DNA of 64,000 bases from CAVPTL01 sp963727235 (GCA_963727235.1 CAVSFZ010000012.1:62001-126000), one strand, 5' to 3'. Positions 9,308 to 19,823 are shown, counted from the stretch's first letter. The notes: a model not told the origin generated them from the letters alone. Translations and numbers: made by a program.

Positions 9308-11723
9308 TCACACCCGGTCCGGTTCACCCACCGGCTCGGCCAGCCACACGGGCTGCTCAGGATCGGGCTTGCGACTCGACCTGTCGGCCACGGCAGCGGC
9401 TCCCAGCAGCACTGCGATCGCAAGTGCAGAGCCGATCAGGCCACGCATGATCCATGGATCGGTGTACTCCAGCTTGACCAGGTGGCGCCCCGCGGGCACG
9501 ATCACGCCCTGGTCGATGTAGTCGGCAGGCATCACGTCGGCAGGTTGACCGTCGATGGTCGCGTGCCACCCGGAGGCGTACGGCGTGCGGATCAGAAGCA
9601 GCTGCCGGCGGGGAGAACGGACGGCCACGGTCGCCGACTCAGGGCGGGTTGACTGGTACACGGCTGTACCCACGCCGCGACGCTTCCCAGGATTTCCGGA
9701 GCCCACGGGCCCCTCGATCACCACGTCGTGATTGGGCTTGAATCCGGTACGCCAGACGTAGGCCAGGGCAGCCGACGGTTTTCTCACCGACCGCCACGAA
9801 CCAAACAACGATGCCGCCTCCGGGGACCGGACGCCGGAACAGCGAGAAGGTGGGGCCGAACCGCACCACGTGTTCACGGGTCTGCGGCTGCCCGCGGGAT
9901 GGTCGCAGCACCCACTGCACCCGCAGCAGATTGGCCAGAGTATGCGGTACACGGGTGAAGGTCGCGTGCTCGTAGTTGGCCGGCGCGCCCCCCAGCGCGC
10001 GCAGGATGACCCAGTAGCGGCGCAGCTCGACCGCCTCATAGCCGCCGGCGCTCTGCGCACCCGAGAGCAACGGCCAGTCGAGCAGCCATGCCGGTTCGGT
10101 GCCGGGGCCGATCAGCCCGTACGGCTTGCCTGCCCGCGCCGATCCGTTGTTCGAGATCACCACCACCCGGCCGGTACCGGGTTTGGCCAGGTACGACTGG
10201 AAGATCGAACGATCAAGGATGACCGGGGCGACATCGGTGGTGCCGCGCGCGGCCGGAGTCAAGCGAGGCGGCACCGGGCCGACAGCGATCGGCCGCTGGT
10301 AGGCGGGCGCGAGCGAGGTACCGGCGAGCACCAGCTCGACCGCCAGCACACAGGGCACGACCCAGGTCAGCTCGGGCCGGCGCCGAGCCAGCTCCAAGAC
10401 GCCGATCCCGACGGCGATGCCCAACGTGGCAACGCCCAAAGCGGGCCAGCTGACCCCCAGCACCACCGGCAACACGATCCACACCCCGACCGCCGCGACC
10501 CCGGCGGTGCGGCGGGTGTGCGGGTCGACCCGCGGCCAAGCGGTCAACCCGATCGCTCCGAGCACCGACAGCGAGAGCACGATTTCGTATCCCAGCCACC
10601 AGGGCGCGTGCAGGTACAGATCCACCGGCAGCAGATCGTCGATCGCGTGCGGAAGCACACTGATGAATGCCGTCAGCGAGGTCACGTACACGAACGCCGT
10701 GACGGCGGCAAACGTCCATGCCAGGCGGCGGTAGCGGCTGCTGAAGGCCAGGAAGACGGCGATCAGCATGGCTCCGCCGAGGTACGCGCCGGGAGGAGCC
10801 GAGAGCTTCAGCGGCCAGCCCCAGCCGGCCCCGAAACCCGGTTGGTACGGCAGGGGGTCGAATCCGGCCAGCATCCGGCCGAGGGCTCTCAGCGGCCCGT
10901 ACCCCATCCCCAGACTGGTCTCGTCCACGTATGCCAGCCGGGGCGCGAAATAGGCGAGGTTGACCGCGGCCGCCGACACCGCCAGGGTGGCCGCGATCGC
11001 GGTCGCCTGGCCGGGCACCAGCCGACCTTTGCGGACGTCGATGATCAACTTGGTGGCGACGTACGCGATGATGCTGACGCTTCCCATCAGCAGCCCCAAT
11101 CCGGCGTGAGCCGCTGCGATCTGCCCCCAGGCGATGGCGGTGGGCACCATCCACACCAGCCTGCGCGCCCAGGTGCGGGCGACCAGCAGGCGCGAGCAGG
11201 CCAGCAGCGTCAGCACCGTCCAGGCCAGAGACGCCGAGAACGGCAGGGCATCCGCCAGCGTCGATCCGGTCATCGTCATCGCCAGCGCCAGCCCGCCACA
11301 GCAGGCAGCCCAGCGGGGCAAGCGCTCTACCCGCAGCAGGAAGTACAGGCCGATGCCGGCGGTCAACGGCTGCAGTACCAGCATGGCGCGGATGGCGTGG
11401 TCCGGCGAGAGCAGCACAAACAGCAGCGACGGCTCGATGTATCCCCACCCTGACTGCGCGTCGGACGCAAACGGCGCACCCCCCATCAGGTTTGACTGCC
11501 ACAGAGGGATGTGGCCGGCCCGCAGCGCTCGCCCGAGGTATGTCCACACGGGCAGCCACAGCGCCAGGGCGTCGGCGTTTGCGACCTTCCCGAAGATGAC
11601 CGTGTCGCGCATCGACGCGAGCACGGCGGCGGCGATCAGCCCGGTCGCGGCCAGATCTCCACGAACCGCAGCCCAGATCGCAGCCTGCCGGGCGAGCATT
11701 GGCGGTCGGTCGGCAATGGCCAT
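9308..11723 (-). CDS. YfhO-like large membrane protein, frameshifted
   Basis: About 800 aa once two frames are joined near 9785, at an AAAA run within VGEKT/RKPSAALAYVW. The N-terminal two thirds hold roughly a dozen membrane helices; DAQSGWGYIEPSLL and similar residues fit YfhO/GT-C-like proteins. The C-terminal part (ASGWHATIDGQPADV, VIVPAGRHLVKLEY, then a final helix) is the periplasmic beta domain typical of YfhO. Bacillus YfhO is linked to glycosylation of lipoteichoic acid; the function here is not known. ATG start at 11723. Confidence 0.72.
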
Positions 11724-11817
11724 GCTCAGCGAACGCTAGGGATCGAGTATGTGATTGCGATGAGTGACGCTCGATCGGCTGGGCGGGACAGGGGCGTTCC
11801 CGAGCATACGTGGATCG

Positions 11818-12946
11818 TCACATGAGATCCCGCAGCAGCTCGCGTGCGATCACGATCCGCTGGATCTGGTTGGTGCCCTCGTAGATCTGGGTGATCTTGG
11901 CGTCGCGCATCAGGCGCTCCGCCGGAAACTCCTGCATGTACCCGTATCCACCGAGGATCTGAACGGCGTCGGTGGTGACGGCCATGGCCGCATCCGAGCA
12001 GGCCAGCTTGCACATCGCCGAAAGCTTGGTTAACCTGAGCTCCGTCCTCTCCCCGATCGAGCATCTCCCCCACCCGGTACAGCAGCCCACGGCCGGCCTC
12101 GACCGCGGTGGCCATGTCGGCCAACATGAACTGGATGCCTTGCTGTTCTGCGATCGGCTTGCCGAACGCCACCCGCTCGGTGGCATACCGGCTGGAAAGG
12201 TCGAGTGCAGCCTGGGCAATCCCCAGGGCCTGGGCTGCGATTCCGGGCCGCGACCGATCGAGCACCCGCATGGCCAGCCGGAAGCCCGTGCCCGGCTCAC
12301 CCACCAGGCGATCGCCGGGAACCCGGCAGGAATCGAAGTGAAGCTCGCCGGTGGTCGAGCCCTTGATGCCCATCTTGGGCTCGATCCGCCCCACCGCGAA
12401 GCCGGGATCGTCGGCGTGGACGAGAAACGCCGAGATGCCGTCGCCGGTTTGGGCAAACACGGTGTACACCGCCGCCACCCCGGCGTTGGTGATGAACCGC
12501 TTGGTGCCGTCGATCACCCAGTGGTCGCCGTCCCGGCGGGCGGTGGTGGCGATGGCCTGAGCGTCGGAGCCGGCTCCCGGCTCGGTCAATGCGTACGCCG
12601 CCAGCCACTCGCCACTGGCAAACCGCGGCAGGTAGGCGTGTTTCTGGTGCTCGCTGCCGGCCAGCAGCACCGGCAGGCCGCCCAGCCCCTGAACCGCCAG
12701 GATCAGGCCCACCGAGGCATCTGCCCACGACAGCTCCTCCACCGCGCGCAGGTGCACCAGGGTGCCGGTGCCGGTACCGCCGTATTCAGCCGGAAACGCG
12801 AGTGCGAACACGTCGGCGTCACGCATCAGCTCGACCGCGTCCCACGGGAACTGCCCGGTGTGATCAACCTCCGCCGCGCGTGGCGCGATCCGCTCCCGCG
12901 CCAGCGTGCGTACCGCGTCGATCAGCAACTCGTGCTCGGCGTTCAA
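11818..12946 (-). CDS. Acyl-CoA dehydrogenase, frameshifted
   Basis: About 375 aa, FAD enzyme that introduces the alpha-beta double bond in acyl-CoA. The first frame carries YALTEPGAGSDAQAI and RFITNAGVAAVYTVFAQT; after a break near 12023 the other frame gives QILGGYGYMQEFPAERL and IYEGTNQIQRIVIAR, where the Glu of YEGTNQ is the catalytic base of short-chain enzymes. The start is a TTG that overlaps the stop of the M24 gene (TTGA). The unshifted frame would run on to 11726 without family similarity. Likely acts in fatty or branched acid breakdown. Confidence 0.88.
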
Positions 12947-14124
12947 ACCTCGATCAGCTCCTCGGGCGCGGTGGTGAGGGTGTCGTAGCCGCGGGCGGTG
13001 ACGGCGTAGGTGTTCTCGATCCCGACTGCTCCCCGATCGGCGAAGACGAACTTGGGCTCGATCGCCACCACGTTTCCCTCCACCAGCGGTTGATCGAACC
13101 CCGGCGCGAGCACCGGTGTCTCGTCCACCTCCATGCCGATCCCGTGGCCGAGGAAGCGAACACGCGATGCCCCGGCACCCATGAAGTGCTGCTCCAGCCC
13201 GGCGTCGGCGGCCATCCGCTCGGCCAGGCCGAACAGCTCGGCCGGCACCGCGCCGGGGCGCAGCTCGGCCTCCACGGCGCGCAGGATCGCCACCGTGAGG
13301 TCATAGGCGGCTCGGATATCGGGTGCCACCGCTCCGATTGCAAAGGTGCGGGTCTGATCGGCCAGCCAGCCGTTCCAGGCTCCCACGATGTCCACGATCA
13401 CCGGGTCGCCGACGGCCAGCACCCGGCTGCCCGCGCCCTTACCGATCACCGGATTGGGTCCCGATCCGCACAGCGGCGAGTCGGAGTAGCCGGGCACCGC
13501 GCCGCCGGCGCCGCTGAGCACCTGGCCGAAGTGCAGCTCCTGATTGAATCCGCGGTAGCGCATCAGTCCCTGGTGGCCCGCCTTCCGCAGGATACTCTCA
13601 ACCTCTACTTGAACCTGAGACTCAGTCAAACCTGCTCGCAGCAGGCTGGGTACTGCACGGGTCGCCTGATCGACTTGGGCGGCGGCCACCCGCATGTCGG
13701 CGATGTCCTGCAAGCTCTTCCGCGAGCGCACGGCGGCGATCGCCGAGGATGCGTCACCGACCCGGTATCCGTCCAGCCGGCGGACATATCCGAGATAGGT
13801 GGCGGCGCGCAGGACATCAAGCTCGAACCCGATCAGCGAGCCGGGCTCCAGCCCCGCATCGACCAGCGCCGGGGCGAGCCCCGAGAGCGACCGCAGCGAG
13901 TCGATCGAGGCCAGCGGCGACTCCGCCCGCGCCCGCTCCAACGTGCGCCGCACCAGCAGCCGTGGCTCGCCCGTGGCCGGCACGATCAGGTGGGCCTGCT
14001 GGTTGGTTCCGGTGAAGTAGGCCAGATCGGTGTTCTGCACGATCACGGCGCCGTCCAACCCGCCCGCAAGCAGCTCTGTGCGCAAGCAAACCAGCCGCTG
14101 TTCGATCCGCTCCGGCGAGAACAT
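12943..14124 (-). CDS. M24 (Xaa-Pro dipeptidase-like) metallopeptidase
   Basis: 393 aa from the ATG at 14124 (MFSPERIEQRL). It has a creatinase/prolidase N-terminal domain and a pita-bread C-terminal domain. All five metal ligands are visible: Asp in VIVDIVGAWNG, Asp in LADQTRTF, His in GHGIGMEVDE, Glu in AIEPKF and Glu in GIENTYAVT. Such enzymes cleave Xaa-Pro dipeptides or related bonds. An upstream in-frame ATG at 14181 would run into the divergent amidohydrolase gene, so the shorter start is preferred; only 18 nt then separate the two starts. Stop overlaps the acyl-CoA dehydrogenase start. Confidence 0.87.
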   Translation of the reverse strand: MFSPERIEQRLVCLRTELLAGGLDGAVIVQNTDLAYFTGTNQQAHLIVPATGEPRLLVRRTLERARAESPLASIDSLRSLSGLAPALVDAGLEPGSLIGFELDVLRAATYLGYVRRLDGYRVGDASSAIAAVRSRKSLQDIADMRVAAAQVDQATRAVPSLLRAGLTESQVQVEVESILRKAGHQGLMRYRGFNQELHFGQVLSGAGGAVPGYSDSPLCGSGPNPVIGKGAGSRVLAVGDPVIVDIVGAWNGWLADQTRTFAIGAVAPDIRAAYDLTVAILRAVEAELRPGAVPAELFGLAERMAADAGLEQHFMGAGASRVRFLGHGIGMEVDETPVLAPGFDQPLVEGNVVAIEPKFVFADRGAVGIENTYAVTARGYDTLTTAPEELIEV

Positions 14125-14142
14125 GGGGTTACGATACCGGCC

Positions 14143-15777
14143 GTGACCGCTGACCTGATCCTCGAGAACGGTGTCGTCCACACCGTCGACGCAGCCCGCC
14201 GGGTGGCCTCGTGCGTGGCCGTCAGCAACGGCCGCATCGTCACCGTCGGCGACTCGCAGGAGATGGCCGAGCAGCGCGGCCCCAATACCCGGGTGATCGA
14301 CATGCAGGGCGGGATGCTCCTACCCGGTTTTCAGGACGCCCACGCCCACCCGGCCCAGTCCGGGCACGGCATGACCCAGTGCGCCCTGCAGGAGATCGAG
14401 GGACGCGAGCAGACCTGCCTGACGATCGCCGCCTACGCCCGCGCACATCCCGACAAGGACTGGATTCTCGGCAGCGGCTGGTCGATGGGCGATTTCCCCG
14501 GCGGCCTCCCCACCCGCGAGGAGCTGGACGAACTCGTGCCCGACCGCCCGGCCGCCCTGATCAACCGCGACTACCACGGCATGTGGGTCAACAGCCGCGC
14601 GCTGGAGTTGATCGGCGTCACCGATTCCACTCCCGACCCCGAGGGCGGCCGGATCGAACGCGACGCCTCCGGGCGCGCCACCGGGGTGTTGCAGGAACTG
14701 GCCCAGCATCTCGCCACCGACGTCTTCCCAAGCGTCACCGTCGACGACTACGCCCGCGGCATCAAGCTCGCCCAGGACTACTACTTCAGCCTGGGAATCA
14801 CCGCCTGGGCCGACGCGCTGGTGGACACCGGCATTCAGGCGGCCTACGCCGCTGTGGCGGAGTCGGGCGAACTCAAAGTGCGAGTGCGGGCGATGCTCGG
14901 CTGGGACCCCGGCGCTGACATCAGCCAACTCGACGAGCTGATCGAGCGCCGGTCCGCGGGCAGCGTCGGACGATTGGTCTGTGACGAGGTCAAGTTCTTC
15001 CACGACGGCGTGTTCGAGAACTTCACCGCGGCGATGCTGGATCCGTACCTCGACTCGTCCGGCGTCCCCGGCCAGAGTCGCGGCCTGGACATGTACGACC
15101 TGGACGACCTCACCCGCTACGTGACCGCCTGCGACGCCGCCGGGTTCCAGGTCCACATCCACGCCCTCGGAAACCGCGCCGTACGCGAGTGTCTGGACGT
15201 CTTCGAGCACGTCCAGGCGCACAATGGCCGGCGCGACTCGCGCCACCATCTGGCGCACCTGCAGTTCGTGGATCCAACAGACATCCCCAGGCTGCGACAG
15301 CTGAACGTGACCGCCAACGTGACCCCGCTGTGGGCACGCCGGGAGGAGAGCGTCGAGCTGCTCACCCTGCCGTTTGTCACCGACCAGGTGGCCCGCACGA
15401 TGTATCCGTTTGCAAGCATCCACGCCACCGGTGGAAAGCTCGCGTTCGGCAGCGACTGGGCGGTGTCGACCCCGGCTCCGCTGGAGCAGCTGTCCACCGC
15501 CGTGAACCGGTGCGATCCGCGCAGGAACACCACCGAGCCGCTATTCGCCGAGGAGCAGCTCGACTTGGAGACGGCGATCGCCGCTCAGACCATCAACGCC
15601 GCCTACGTCGGTTTCATCGATCGACACACCGGCAGTATCGAGCCGGGCAAGCTGGCCGATCTGGTGCTGCTCGATCGCGACCTGTTCGCGGCCGGAAGCG
15701 ACGACATCGCCGGGGCACAAACGCTCATGACCCTCTCCGAAGGCGACGTCGTGTACGCCGCCGACGGCTGGTCGTGA
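14143..15777 (+). CDS. Amidohydrolase-family protein (YtcJ-like), first of a tandem pair
   Basis: 544 aa from the GTG at 14143. It begins with the beta-sandwich (ILENGVVHTVDAARR), then LPGFQDAHAHPAQ, where the canonical HxH metal pair is in DAHAHP. Later VHIHALGNRAV, HLAHLQFVDP and FGSDWAVSTPAPL carry the remaining barrel ligands. This is the metal-dependent hydrolase group often annotated as AepA or YtcJ; substrates are unknown, probably N-acyl or cyclic amides. The open frame reads far upstream over the M24 gene, which is antisense shadow. Stop overlaps the next start. Confidence 0.85.
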   Translation: MTADLILENGVVHTVDAARRVASCVAVSNGRIVTVGDSQEMAEQRGPNTRVIDMQGGMLLPGFQDAHAHPAQSGHGMTQCALQEIEGREQTCLTIAAYARAHPDKDWILGSGWSMGDFPGGLPTREELDELVPDRPAALINRDYHGMWVNSRALELIGVTDSTPDPEGGRIERDASGRATGVLQELAQHLATDVFPSVTVDDYARGIKLAQDYYFSLGITAWADALVDTGIQAAYAAVAESGELKVRVRAMLGWDPGADISQLDELIERRSAGSVGRLVCDEVKFFHDGVFENFTAAMLDPYLDSSGVPGQSRGLDMYDLDDLTRYVTACDAAGFQVHIHALGNRAVRECLDVFEHVQAHNGRRDSRHHLAHLQFVDPTDIPRLRQLNVTANVTPLWARREESVELLTLPFVTDQVARTMYPFASIHATGGKLAFGSDWAVSTPAPLEQLSTAVNRCDPRRNTTEPLFAEEQLDLETAIAAQTINAAYVGFIDRHTGSIEPGKLADLVLLDRDLFAAGSDDIAGAQTLMTLSEGDVVYAADGWS

Positions 15778-17249
15778 TCCTCGAAAACGGGTCGATCTAC
15801 ACCCTCGATCCGCGGCTTCCGCGAGTGCGTGCGCTGTCGCTGGCCGGCCGTCTGATCGTCGGTGGGGTGGATGTGCGTGAGGGCGACGACGACAGCGTGG
15901 GTCACGAACGCGTCGACCTGGACGGCCGCTGTGTGCTGCCCGGCTTCTGTGACAGCCATCTCCACTTCCGATCCTGGGCGCTGGCCCGCCGCGAGCTCGA
16001 CCTGACGACGTGTGGCTCGCGGGCCGAGACACTCGCGCAGGCCGCCGGTGCTGACGGCCAAGGCTGGATCCGCGGCCGCGGCTGGCGGGCGGCCGCGTGG
16101 TCAGACGGTGCCCCGTCGGCGGCTGTGCTGGACGAGGTCACCGGCGAGCGGCCGACGGCGCTCACCGCCCACGACGGCCACACGCTGTGGGTCAACTCGG
16201 CCGCGCTTCGATCGGCCGGAATCGAGCACGCCAGCGGCGTCCTGCAGGAGCGCGAAGCCTGGGCTTTTCCGCTTCCAGAACCGTCCCCGCTGGAGGTCTC
16301 GCAGGCCGTGCGGGCGACCATGGCGGAGGCCAACGCCCGGGGGGTGGTGGCCATCCTCGATCTCGAATTCGCCGGCGGTCGTGATCTGTGGCAGCGGCTG
16401 GACGCCGACCGGCGCCTGAGCTTGCGGGTGCACATGGGCGTCGCCGCGGAACAGCTGGACGCCGCGCGCTCGCTGGAGCTGCGCTCGGGGTTCGGCAGCG
16501 AGCTGCTGAAGGTGGGGCCGGTGAAGGTGTTCATGGACGGCACGCTGGGCTCGGAAACCGCCTGGATGCTGGACGGATCCGGTCAGGTACTGACCTCTCA
16601 GGCCGAACTCGAAGAGATCGTCTTGGAGGCGGCGGCAGGGGGGCTGGACGTGGCCGTGCATGCCATCGGCGACGGCGCCAACCGGGCCGCCCTGAATGCC
16701 TTCGAGACCACCCGCGAGCGGTGGGAGCAGGCGCTCACCCGTCCCCGGATCGAGCATGTCCAGTGCCTCGACGACGCAGACCTGGAGCGGTTTGCCGGGC
16801 TCGGCGTGATCGCCTCGATGCAGCCCAGCCACGCCACCTCTGACCGCGACGTGGCCGACCGGCTGTGGGGTGAGCGGGCAGCCTGCGCGTATCGCACCCG
16901 CGACCTGCTCGACTCGGGCGCGCATGTCGTGTTCGGCTCCGACGCCCCGGTGGAGCCGCTCGACCCACTGGCGGGCATCCATGCAGCCGTCCATCGCACT
17001 ACCGACCAGCGCGACCCGTGGTACCCGGAACAGCGAATTCCGGTGGCCGACGCAGTGCTCGGCTTCACGGCGGCGGGAGCCTACGCCGTCGGCGACGAGC
17101 GCCGGCGCGGGCTGCTGCTGCCCGGCTACGCCGCCGATCTGGTGGTGCTCGACACCGACATCATCGCCGAGCCGGAGCGGATCTCCGAGGCCCGGGTGGA
17201 GGCCACCATGCTGGCCGGACGGTGGGTGCACGGCGCTCCGCCGTGGTGA
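15774..17249 (+). CDS. Amidohydrolase-family protein (YtcJ-like), second of a tandem pair
   Basis: 491 aa from the GTG at 15774, overlapping the first copy's TGA. Same architecture as its neighbour but clearly diverged: ILENGSIYTLDPRL, LPGFCDSHLHFRSW with the HxH pair, VKVFMDGTLGSETAWML, VAVHAIGDGANRAAL, IEHVQCLDDAD and FGSDAPVEPLDP. The coupled pair suggests related substrates or a common heteromer. It ends 3 nt before the convergent TPR-like gene. Specific function not recognised. Confidence 0.85.
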   Translation: MILENGSIYTLDPRLPRVRALSLAGRLIVGGVDVREGDDDSVGHERVDLDGRCVLPGFCDSHLHFRSWALARRELDLTTCGSRAETLAQAAGADGQGWIRGRGWRAAAWSDGAPSAAVLDEVTGERPTALTAHDGHTLWVNSAALRSAGIEHASGVLQEREAWAFPLPEPSPLEVSQAVRATMAEANARGVVAILDLEFAGGRDLWQRLDADRRLSLRVHMGVAAEQLDAARSLELRSGFGSELLKVGPVKVFMDGTLGSETAWMLDGSGQVLTSQAELEEIVLEAAAGGLDVAVHAIGDGANRAALNAFETTRERWEQALTRPRIEHVQCLDDADLERFAGLGVIASMQPSHATSDRDVADRLWGERAACAYRTRDLLDSGAHVVFGSDAPVEPLDPLAGIHAAVHRTTDQRDPWYPEQRIPVADAVLGFTAAGAYAVGDERRRGLLLPGYAADLVVLDTDIIAEPERISEARVEATMLAGRWVHGAPPW

Positions 17250-17252
17250 CCG

Positions 17253-18260
17253 TCACTTCTGCAGCTTGGTGCAGGCTGCGCCGCTGGGGTTGTCGAGACA
17301 GGCGATGAACACCTTGGCGACGGCGCTGTATGGGCCGTGGGGATCGTTTGCCAGCACCAGTCGCATCTGCGCGATCGTGTCCTGGCGATCCTTCAGCCAG
17401 AAGAACAGCAGCCCCACGTGGAAACGGATCTCGGCGTTTCGGGGGTGAGAGTGGGCCAGGGTCATCAGGTTGCCGAGCGCGACAGCTGTGTTCTCCTTGT
17501 CGAAGCCGAGCACGTTTGAGGCCACCACCGGGGCGATCGCCCCCGGGGCAAGGCTCTGAGCGCGCTGGGCGGCGGCGATCGCCTTGGCCCGATCGATGCC
17601 CTGCAGCTTCCACGCCAAGTCGAGCCACGCGGTGGCGTCGCCGGGGTGTCGCTTGACGGCTGCCTGCAGCTGAGCCAGCGAGCCCTTGGGCGCGGTCCCG
17701 GCAAGCGTATAGCTCGGATATCCCGGGAACTCCTTGTAGTTCAGGAGGTTGTCGGCCTCGGTGCCGTAGTAGCCGTACATGTCAGCGTGTTTGACGTGCT
17801 CCAGGCTTGCCACCGAGTCCTGCACCTGCCCCGCCCAGAACTGGGCGATGCCGAGCGCAAGACCGACCGCCAGCGAGTTCTGCGGCAGTTGCTCGAGCGC
17901 GTCGATCGTCTGCTGCCGCCGGGCCATGGTGTCGGTGGCCATCAACTCGGCCACCCGGATCCGCACGTCGCCTGCTGGCAACAGCCGGCGGGCAGCGTCG
18001 GCCACGGCTGCGGGATCTTGAGGGTCGGCGGTGTTTCCGCCGGGAAGCTTGATCACAGCCGGCGGCAGCCCGCTCAACGGATGGACGGCTGGGGCCGCTT
18101 TGGTATCTGATCCCGCGGTCATCCACACCACCCCAGCGACCGCCAGTCCCACCCCAGCGGCAACGCCCACGAGCACCATCAGACGGCGCTTGGACAGGCC
18201 GGGAATACCGGTACCCGGGGGCCCGTTTAACTCATTGACGGCGGAGGGTTTTGGATCCAT
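17253..18260 (-). CDS. Membrane-anchored tetratricopeptide-like protein
   Basis: 335 aa. Residues 1-25 are cytoplasmic, a single membrane helix (RLMVLVGVAAGVGLAVAGVVW) spans about 26-46, and the remainder is predicted outside. The extracytoplasmic part looks like helical TPR-type repeats: GDATAWLDLAWKLQGIDRAKAIAAAQRAQ and PRNAEIRFHVGLLFFWLKDR are repeat-like, with alanines at TPR positions. It could scaffold a complex; no enzyme motif is present. Divergent from the moeB-cysO-cysM-mec operon. Confidence 0.68.
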   Translation of the reverse strand: MDPKPSAVNELNGPPGTGIPGLSKRRLMVLVGVAAGVGLAVAGVVWMTAGSDTKAAPAVHPLSGLPPAVIKLPGGNTADPQDPAAVADAARRLLPAGDVRIRVAELMATDTMARRQQTIDALEQLPQNSLAVGLALGIAQFWAGQVQDSVASLEHVKHADMYGYYGTEADNLLNYKEFPGYPSYTLAGTAPKGSLAQLQAAVKRHPGDATAWLDLAWKLQGIDRAKAIAAAQRAQSLAPGAIAPVVASNVLGFDKENTAVALGNLMTLAHSHPRNAEIRFHVGLLFFWLKDRQDTIAQMRLVLANDPHGPYSAVAKVFIACLDNPSGAACTKLQK

Positions 18261-18339
18261 TCGCTGGCTATACTGAGAAGCAGAGCACGCATTTTCGGCC
18301 CGCGCCTCGGCGACTGGGCAGGTTGGAACCGAAGGGTAG

Positions 18340-19545
18340 GTGAAACAGGTGATCTCAGCACGCGATTACCTGGCGAAGGCACGTGGTGAGATTCGTGAGG
18401 AGACGGTGCAGGAAGCCGCCGAGCGGCTCCAGCAGACGCCCCCTCCGGCACTGATCGACGTTCGCGAACGCCATGAGTACGAGCAAGGATTCATTCCGGG
18501 GGCGATCCACATCCCCCGTGGGTTCCTCGAGTCCCGCATCGAGCGAAACGTGCTCGAACGGTCGACTCCGATCGTGATCTATTGCGCCAGCGGAGAGCGC
18601 TCGGTGTACGCCACCAAGACGCTCAACGATCTCGGCTACAGCGACGTCGTCTCGATGAAGGGCGGCTTTGCCGGCTGGAAGGAGAACGGCCACGAGTGGA
18701 AGGTGCCGCGGGCACTCACACCCGAGCAGTACGAGCGCTATAGCCGGCATGTGCTGATTCCCGAGGTTGGTGAGGAAGGGCAGCTCAAGCTGCTCGACTC
18801 CAAGGTGCTGCTGATCGGCGCGGGCGGGCTGGGCTCGCCGGCGGCCGTGTATCTGGCCGCAGCCGGAGTCGGCACCATCGGAGTGATCGACGCCGACGTC
18901 GTGGACGTCTCCAACCTCCAGCGCCAGATCGTGCATACGGTCGATCGGGTGGGGATGAACAAGGTCGACTCGGCCGAGATCGCGATCAAGAGCATCAACC
19001 CCGAGGTCAACGTCGTCAAGTACACCGAGCGGCTGACCTCCGAGAACGTGCTTTCCGTGATCACTGGGTATGACGTGATCGTGGACGGCACCGACAACTT
19101 CCCGACGCGCTATCTGCTGAACGACGCCAGCCTGGTGGCCGGCATCCCCGTCGTGCACGGATCGATCTACCAGTTCGAGGGATCGGTGACCGTGTACAAG
19201 CCGTATGAAGGGCCGTGCTACCGCTGCCAGTATCCAGAGCCGCCGCCACCCGAGCTGGCGCCGTCGTGTGCCGAGGGCGGAGTGCTGGGGATCCTTCCCG
19301 GCGTGATCGGCTCGCTGCAGGCGACCGAGGCGGTCAAGCTGCTGCTCGGCATCGGCAACCCGCTGATCGGCCGGCAGCTGCGCTACGACGCACTCGAGAT
19401 GGAGTTCGTCGAGCTGAAGATGCGACGCGATCCCGACTGCCCGGTGTGCAGCAAGGATCCGTCCCAGATCGAGTTCATCGACTACGAGCAGTTCTGCGCG
19501 CTACCCTCCCGGGCTGCTAACCCCCCGAAGGAGGCAGTAGCTTGA
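18340..19545 (+). CDS. moeB: Rhodanese-MoeB fusion, sulfur-carrier adenylyltransferase
   Basis: 401 aa. Residues about 10-118 form a rhodanese domain with active Cys in IYCASGERSVYA; from about 125 an E1-like ThiF/MoeB domain follows (GAGGLGSPAAVYLAAAGVG, DVVDVSNLQRQ, zinc cysteines in CYRC and CPVC). It would adenylate the C-terminal glycine of the sulfur carrier encoded next door and transfer persulfide sulfur to it. In MoeZ/MOCS3 the rhodanese domain is C-terminal; here it is N-terminal. GTG start at 18340, with another GTG at 18349. A TATACT box at 18269-18274 could be its -10. First gene of the cysteine operon. Confidence 0.9.
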   Translation: MKQVISARDYLAKARGEIREETVQEAAERLQQTPPPALIDVRERHEYEQGFIPGAIHIPRGFLESRIERNVLERSTPIVIYCASGERSVYATKTLNDLGYSDVVSMKGGFAGWKENGHEWKVPRALTPEQYERYSRHVLIPEVGEEGQLKLLDSKVLLIGAGGLGSPAAVYLAAAGVGTIGVIDADVVDVSNLQRQIVHTVDRVGMNKVDSAEIAIKSINPEVNVVKYTERLTSENVLSVITGYDVIVDGTDNFPTRYLLNDASLVAGIPVVHGSIYQFEGSVTVYKPYEGPCYRCQYPEPPPPELAPSCAEGGVLGILPGVIGSLQATEAVKLLLGIGNPLIGRQLRYDALEMEFVELKMRRDPDCPVCSKDPSQIEFIDYEQFCALPSRAANPPKEAVA

Positions 19546-19823
19546 GCACGGTTCGAATGCCCCCGATTCTGCGCCAGGCGGTCGGCGGCGCCCGCGAAGT
19601 CGACGCCTCGGGCGCGACTGTGCGGGAACTGCTGGGCGACCTCACCACCCGGTATCCGGCCATCAAGGGTCACCTGCTGGACGATGGCGGCGATCTCAAC
19701 CGGTTCGTGAACGTGTACGTGAATAACGAGGACGTACGGCTTGGCGATGGTCTCGAGACCGCGGTGGGGCCCGATTCGACCGTGATCGTGCTGCCCGCCA
19801 TGGCCGGCGGAGCCGCCCGCTGA
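19542..19823 (+). CDS. cysO: CysO/MoaD-like sulfur-carrier protein with a tail after Gly-Gly
   Basis: 93 aa ubiquitin-like protein of the MoaD/ThiS family. The end reads TVIVLPAMAGGAAR: the usual terminal diglycine is followed by Ala-Ala-Arg. Mycobacterial CysO ends at GG and carries thiocarboxylate sulfur to CysM. The extra residues must be removed before activation, if the sequence is right. TTG start at 19542 overlaps the moeB stop; the stop overlaps cysM's ATG. Context (E1 enzyme, CysM, JAMM protease) makes the CysO role more likely than molybdopterin synthesis. Confidence 0.88.
   Translation: MSTVRMPPILRQAVGGAREVDASGATVRELLGDLTTRYPAIKGHLLDDGGDLNRFVNVYVNNEDVRLGDGLETAVGPDSTVIVLPAMAGGAAR

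Noticed and set aside
12589..14142. Long plus-strand frame upstream of the first amidohydrolase
   Set aside because: Arg/Pro/His-rich shadow of the M24 and acyl-CoA dehydrogenase genes on the other strand; the amidohydrolase domain begins at 14143.
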